DNA of 64,000 nucleotides, taken from NCBI RefSeq assembly GCF_004564235.1, contig NZ_SOMN01000017.1:44403-108402 (forward strand). The letters are read 5' to 3'. The notes beneath the pieces were generated by a model. The model worked only from the letters and a program-made list of their open reading frames with translations, was not told the DNA's origin and ran no database searches. Position numbers and translations under genes: made by a program. Numbering within the stretch: the stretch's first letter is position 1; each line of letters starts with the position of its first letter. Shown one piece after another: positions 60,958-64,000 of the stretch. Origin of the DNA: Cohnella luojiensis (GTDB lineage: Bacteria > Bacillota > Bacilli > Paenibacillales > Paenibacillaceae).

Positions 60958-61242
60958 GTGCAAAAAGCTAAGAGATTGCTGCGCCGTTACAAGGAATTGC
61001 GATTCTTGGTTCAAGCGCATGGCAGAGACGGGCTACCCGATTCCGAAACTCGAACCTATGCGCGTGGCGAGCGCCTCGAAGCCTATCTTACTCAGCCATT
61101 ATACGTAGCCGAGACTTTTACGGGGACTGCCGGAGTCACCGTTTCGCTTCAAGAGACCCTGCAAGATGTTCAGCGGATAATTGATGGCGGCATGGATCAG
61201 ATAGACGTAAAAAAATTATTATTTATCGGTCGATTACAATAA
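60958..61242 (+). CDS. orphan C-terminal domain of F1-ATPase beta subunit
   Basis: A 94-residue protein starting at GTG 60958, 8 bases after TTGGGGG. It matches only the C-terminal helical domain of AtpD: LLRRYKELRFLVQAHGRDGLPD, then AYLTQPLYVAETFTGTAGV (compare FLSQPFxVAExFTGxPG) and ETLQDVQRIIDGGMDQ (compare ETIRGFKxILDGxYDH). The nucleotide-binding domain, Walker A and B are absent. It may regulate or mimic the F1 beta subunit, or be a decayed fragment kept open. A 14-bp perfect terminator follows. Confidence 0.8.
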   Translation: MQKAKRLLRRYKELRFLVQAHGRDGLPDSETRTYARGERLEAYLTQPLYVAETFTGTAGVTVSLQETLQDVQRIIDGGMDQIDVKKLLFIGRLQ

Positions 61243-61266
61243 AACGACGAAGCTCCACCCCCACAA

Positions 61267-61295
61267 AATGCCGCAGTCTCCGAGACTGCGGCATT
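61267..61295 (+). terminator. intrinsic terminator with 14-bp perfect stem
   Basis: AATGCCGCAGTCTC and GAGACTGCGGCATT are complementary around one base. It follows the F1-beta-like gene by 24 bases. The tail (CTTGT) is poor in T, so it might also be a transcript-end structure. Confidence 0.75.
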
Positions 61296-61421
61296 CTTGT
61301 CTAGGAGAGAGAAGATCCAAAGTATTCTCAAATTTGATCGCGCATCCCCGCAACCAATCCCTTCCAATTTGCGTCAATGAACGTAACGGAAGTCCCCAAC
61401 GATCCCAAGGAGGATATACTC

Positions 61422-63863
61422 ATGCGTAGAAAAGGTTTTGTCGCCGCATTGTTGTTGTGCATCCTGTTGGCAGTTCCTTCAGTCACCGGAGCTGTATACC
61501 CAACCGTGCCCGCGCAGACAAGCATCAAGGTTCAGGTTAACGGAAAGCCTCTATCGCTATCGACCCCCGTTTTCGTAGAGAACAAGACAACGATGGTCCC
61601 TCTGCGCGAGGTGGCGGAGGCGCTTCATGCACAAGTCTCGTGGAATAAGGCGAATAACAGTCAGAATACCGTCACGCTTAGCCGCGGAGACCGTTCTTCG
61701 ACGTTAACGCTGGGATCCAAATTAATGAAAGCCAAAGGGCGTTCGGTTAACCTTGATGTGGCACCGTTATCGCGGGGCAATTTGACCTATGTTCCATTGC
61801 GTGCTCTATCGGAATCGCTCGGAACAGTCGTCGCATGGGATGGCATCAACAAAGTGATCCGCATTGACGACCCTACTCAGCTTCCTATCGTAGGCACGAC
61901 CAAGAAATTAAATGAACTAATTAAACAGATGGAGACCTTTAACGGCTACTATCTCGGGGGTGTCATAGCAGAATCCGGTGGGGCTGCAGTAACGACCGAT
62001 AGCAAGGATACTTCCCCTGCCGCACCTTCGGAAGAGTCTGCTGGTGGCTCCGGCGATTATTCTCAGACGAACATTCAGGTCGCTGGAGTCGATGAAGCCG
62101 ATTGGGCGAAGACCGATGGCCGCTTCATCTATCAGCTGAGCGGCTCCCGCGTATTCATCGCGGATATCTCCAATCCACCGGCACCTAAGCTGGCCGAGAC
62201 ATTGGAATACGGTCCGGATGAGGGATTTTCCCCGCAGGAAATGTATGTGGATAACAAACGGTTAATCGTAATAGGTCAAAATAACACCGTCATTCCGATC
62301 CAAGTTGACCCCGCGAAACCATCAGTGGGGGGCTCGGGTTCGAGCTCCGATTCCAAGATGTCGATCCTTCCTACGAATGCGATACGCAGCAGCGTTCAGA
62401 CGAAGATCTATGAGCTTAGCGACTCCGGAAAACCCAAGCTTGTTCGCGAAACGAAGCTGGAGGGCGGTTACGTCTCCTCCCGCAAGATCGACAGCTCCCT
62501 CTACATCATTACGAACAAGTATAATAACTTCTCCTATCCGGCGATTCGGACGGAATCGAATGGGAACACATCCGGGTCCGGCGACGCGACGAGTCAATAT
62601 GAGCCTCTCTTTTCAGACTCCGGCTCTTCGGTCGACCTCAGGAAGCTGCCCCTGGACCAGATTCGATATTTCCCGGAATCGCCCGATAATAGCACTCTAT
62701 TGATCGGGGCGCTCGATCTAGACCGGCCCGACCAAGACATTCAAGTATCCGCTTATCTCGGCTCCGGCCAAACGATCTATGCCTCCGCTAAACATCTCTA
62801 TGTCGCCATTGCGAAGTACTTGCCCAAAGGCGATGGCTACAGCCAGGTTACGCAAGTCTATAAATTCCGGCTGGACCAAGGCAATATCGTTTATATCGGC
62901 GAAGGATCCGTGCCCGGCACGGTACTAAATCAATATGCCATGGATGAGCATGGAGGTTACCTTCGCATCGCGACTACCAATGGGGACATGCGGGCTAGCG
63001 GTGCCGCGAGATCATCCAACAATCTCTACGTGCTGGATGAGCAGATGAAGACCGTCGGAACTCTGGAGAATCTTGCTCCGGGCGAACGTATATACTCGAC
63101 CCGGTTCTTGGGCGGACGCGCCTACATGGTTACGTTCCGGAACGTCGACCCGCTTTTCGCGATCGATTTGCGCAATCCCCTGAAGCCTGCCGTTCTTGGA
63201 CAGTTAAAAATCCCGGGTTACAGCGACTACCTGCACCCTTACGATGACAATCACATTATCGGATTCGGCAAGGAAACCGTAGAAGTTCCCTCGAAGGGTG
63301 CAGGCGCGGATGAAACGATGGCCTTCTACCAAGGAATGAAGATCGCCCTGTTCGACGTGTCCGACGTTAGCCAACCCAAGGAGAAATTCAAGGAAGTTAT
63401 CGGCGACCGCGGAACGGGCTCCGAGCTGCTAAGCAACCCTAAAGCGCTGCTATTCTCCAAGTCCAAAGGGCTTCTCGCTTTTCCCGTGGAGCTGATGGAG
63501 ATCAAGAACAAGGAAGCCATCGAGCCGGGCGGCTTCCCTGCCTACGGACAATTCACTTACCAAGGCGCTTACGTGTATCGCATCGATTTAGAGACTGGCT
63601 TCAATCTGCGCGGACGGATCACCCATCTGACGCAGGACGATTTGCTCAAGAGCGGCCAATACGGCTTTGACTATAACAAATCCGTTCGCCGCATCCTGTA
63701 CTCGGGCGACACCCTCTACACATTATCCGAAAGTATGCTAAAGGCGAATGACCTGCAAAGCCTATCGGCTCGAGGCTCGCTCAACTATCCGGCGTCTCCT
63801 GAAATCCGGTATAAGACCGATCCGGGAAGTCCTTCCATCACGCCGCTACCTGCTTCCAGATAA
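61422..63863 (+). CDS. copper-amine-oxidase-N/beta-propeller surface protein
   Basis: An 813-residue exported protein; ATG 61422 has AGGAGG 8 bases upstream, whereas the open frame reaches further. A signal peptide (GFVAALLLCILLAVPSVTG) is followed by a copper-amine-oxidase N-like domain (VQVNGKPLSLSTPVFVENKT, ATMVPLREVAEAL, TYVPLRALSESLG), used for wall attachment in Paenibacillaceae. From about residue 225 it has a beta-propeller (Beta_propel) domain, with the start TNIQVAGVDEADWAKTDGRF. Function is probably structural or signalling; no protease motif is seen. Confidence 0.9.
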   Translation: MRRKGFVAALLLCILLAVPSVTGAVYPTVPAQTSIKVQVNGKPLSLSTPVFVENKTTMVPLREVAEALHAQVSWNKANNSQNTVTLSRGDRSSTLTLGSKLMKAKGRSVNLDVAPLSRGNLTYVPLRALSESLGTVVAWDGINKVIRIDDPTQLPIVGTTKKLNELIKQMETFNGYYLGGVIAESGGAAVTTDSKDTSPAAPSEESAGGSGDYSQTNIQVAGVDEADWAKTDGRFIYQLSGSRVFIADISNPPAPKLAETLEYGPDEGFSPQEMYVDNKRLIVIGQNNTVIPIQVDPAKPSVGGSGSSSDSKMSILPTNAIRSSVQTKIYELSDSGKPKLVRETKLEGGYVSSRKIDSSLYIITNKYNNFSYPAIRTESNGNTSGSGDATSQYEPLFSDSGSSVDLRKLPLDQIRYFPESPDNSTLLIGALDLDRPDQDIQVSAYLGSGQTIYASAKHLYVAIAKYLPKGDGYSQVTQVYKFRLDQGNIVYIGEGSVPGTVLNQYAMDEHGGYLRIATTNGDMRASGAARSSNNLYVLDEQMKTVGTLENLAPGERIYSTRFLGGRAYMVTFRNVDPLFAIDLRNPLKPAVLGQLKIPGYSDYLHPYDDNHIIGFGKETVEVPSKGAGADETMAFYQGMKIALFDVSDVSQPKEKFKEVIGDRGTGSELLSNPKALLFSKSKGLLAFPVELMEIKNKEAIEPGGFPAYGQFTYQGAYVYRIDLETGFNLRGRITHLTQDDLLKSGQYGFDYNKSVRRILYSGDTLYTLSESMLKANDLQSLSARGSLNYPASPEIRYKTDPGSPSITPLPASR

Positions 63864-63874
63864 ACGTATAAGCA

Positions 63875-64000
63875 ATCGAGTAGGAGGGGGTGATTAACCC
63901 CTGACCTCTCACACCACCGTACGTACCGTTCGGTATACGGCGGTTCATGAAATATTCCGTAAGTCGTTGTATCTATCCGTTAAGCCTTTCAATCCATTTG
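63875..64000 (-). mobile_element. 3' end of a group II intron (partial)
   Basis: Read on the minus strand, CCGCCGTA-TACCGAACGGTA-CG-TACGGTGG has the two-helix, bulged form of domain V, with a CGC near the 5' side of the stem. It is followed by GAGAGG...GGGG-TTAATC-ACCCCCTCC-TACTCGAT, which has the bulged A and 3' end of domain VI. The end falls 12 bases past the beta-propeller stop. The intron continues beyond the right edge. Confidence 0.8.
63973..64000 (-). CDS. group II intron maturase, last 8 residues (partial)
   Basis: The minus strand reads ...KWIERLNG followed by TAG. It ends about 55 bases upstream of domain V, as the reverse transcriptase/maturase frame does in these introns. The remainder is outside the window. 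Confidence 0.5.

Overview
The window looks like a chromosomal segment of an endospore-forming member of the Paenibacillaceae (Cohnella/Paenibacillus type). This is inferred from the gene content: YesM/YesN-type two-component systems beside sugar ABC transporters, S-layer-homology and copper-amine-oxidase-N cell-surface proteins, DUF1904, EgsA, strong AGGAGG ribosome binding sites and many TTG/GTG starts. I see no rRNA, tRNA, phage or CRISPR locus.

Layout. 1-102: start of a small membrane protein leaving the left edge. 496-5089: sugar-nucleotide pyrophosphorylase, GT4 glycosyltransferase and a predicted (alpha/alpha)-barrel carbohydrate protein in one + operon, convergent with glycerol-1-phosphate dehydrogenase (egsA). 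5113-5515: 51-bp repeat array A. 5520-12477: RluA-type pseudouridine synthase with a disordered basic N-terminus, a very acidic small protein, a TPR membrane protein, HrpB helicase and a chemoreceptor. 12601-20910: a galactose-type ABC importer (mglBAC) preceded by a YesN regulator, a YesM kinase and a second, probably sensory, binding lipoprotein. 21065-26574: a MacAB-like four-gene export or stress ABC system whose last ATPase carries an AbrB-like tail; a LacI regulator with a perfect operator lies upstream. 27878-32495: cheX-cheY, a NarL/multi-PAS two-component system and a small Xre protein. 32655-35439: rpiR-nagB-nagA for amino-sugar use, behind a 46-bp perfect inverted repeat. 35557-35736: degenerate array E. 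35856-39523: actin-like ParM-family protein divergent from an M23 peptidase-bactofilin-J-like membrane protein operon, a likely cell-shape module. 39585-47096: DUF1294, an SLH/Ig surface protein, array C with a 151-bp MITE-like insertion, a phosphoesterase, DUF1904 and a NitT/TauT-type ABC importer. 47281-47960: array B. 47968-53328: a six-gene minus-strand run. 53484-57025: aldo/keto reductase, a coiled-coil membrane protein with a NAGPA-type glycosidase, and a nuclease-like winged-helix protein. 57055-58060: array D. 58098-63863: TraB/GumN lipoprotein, MFS transporter, an orphan copy of the F1-ATPase beta C-terminal domain, and a beta-propeller surface protein. 63875-64000: 3' end of a group II intron entering from the right.

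The most unusual signal is a set of five intergenic repeat arrays with different sequences but the same unit length, 51 bp. Intervals counted base by base are exactly 51 in 7/7 steps of array A, 8/13 of B (the rest 50 or 52), 2/3 of C, 18/19 of D and the first step of E. Every unit carries one or two stem-loops, and every array sits 3' of at least one gene. This family is my main candidate for something undescribed.
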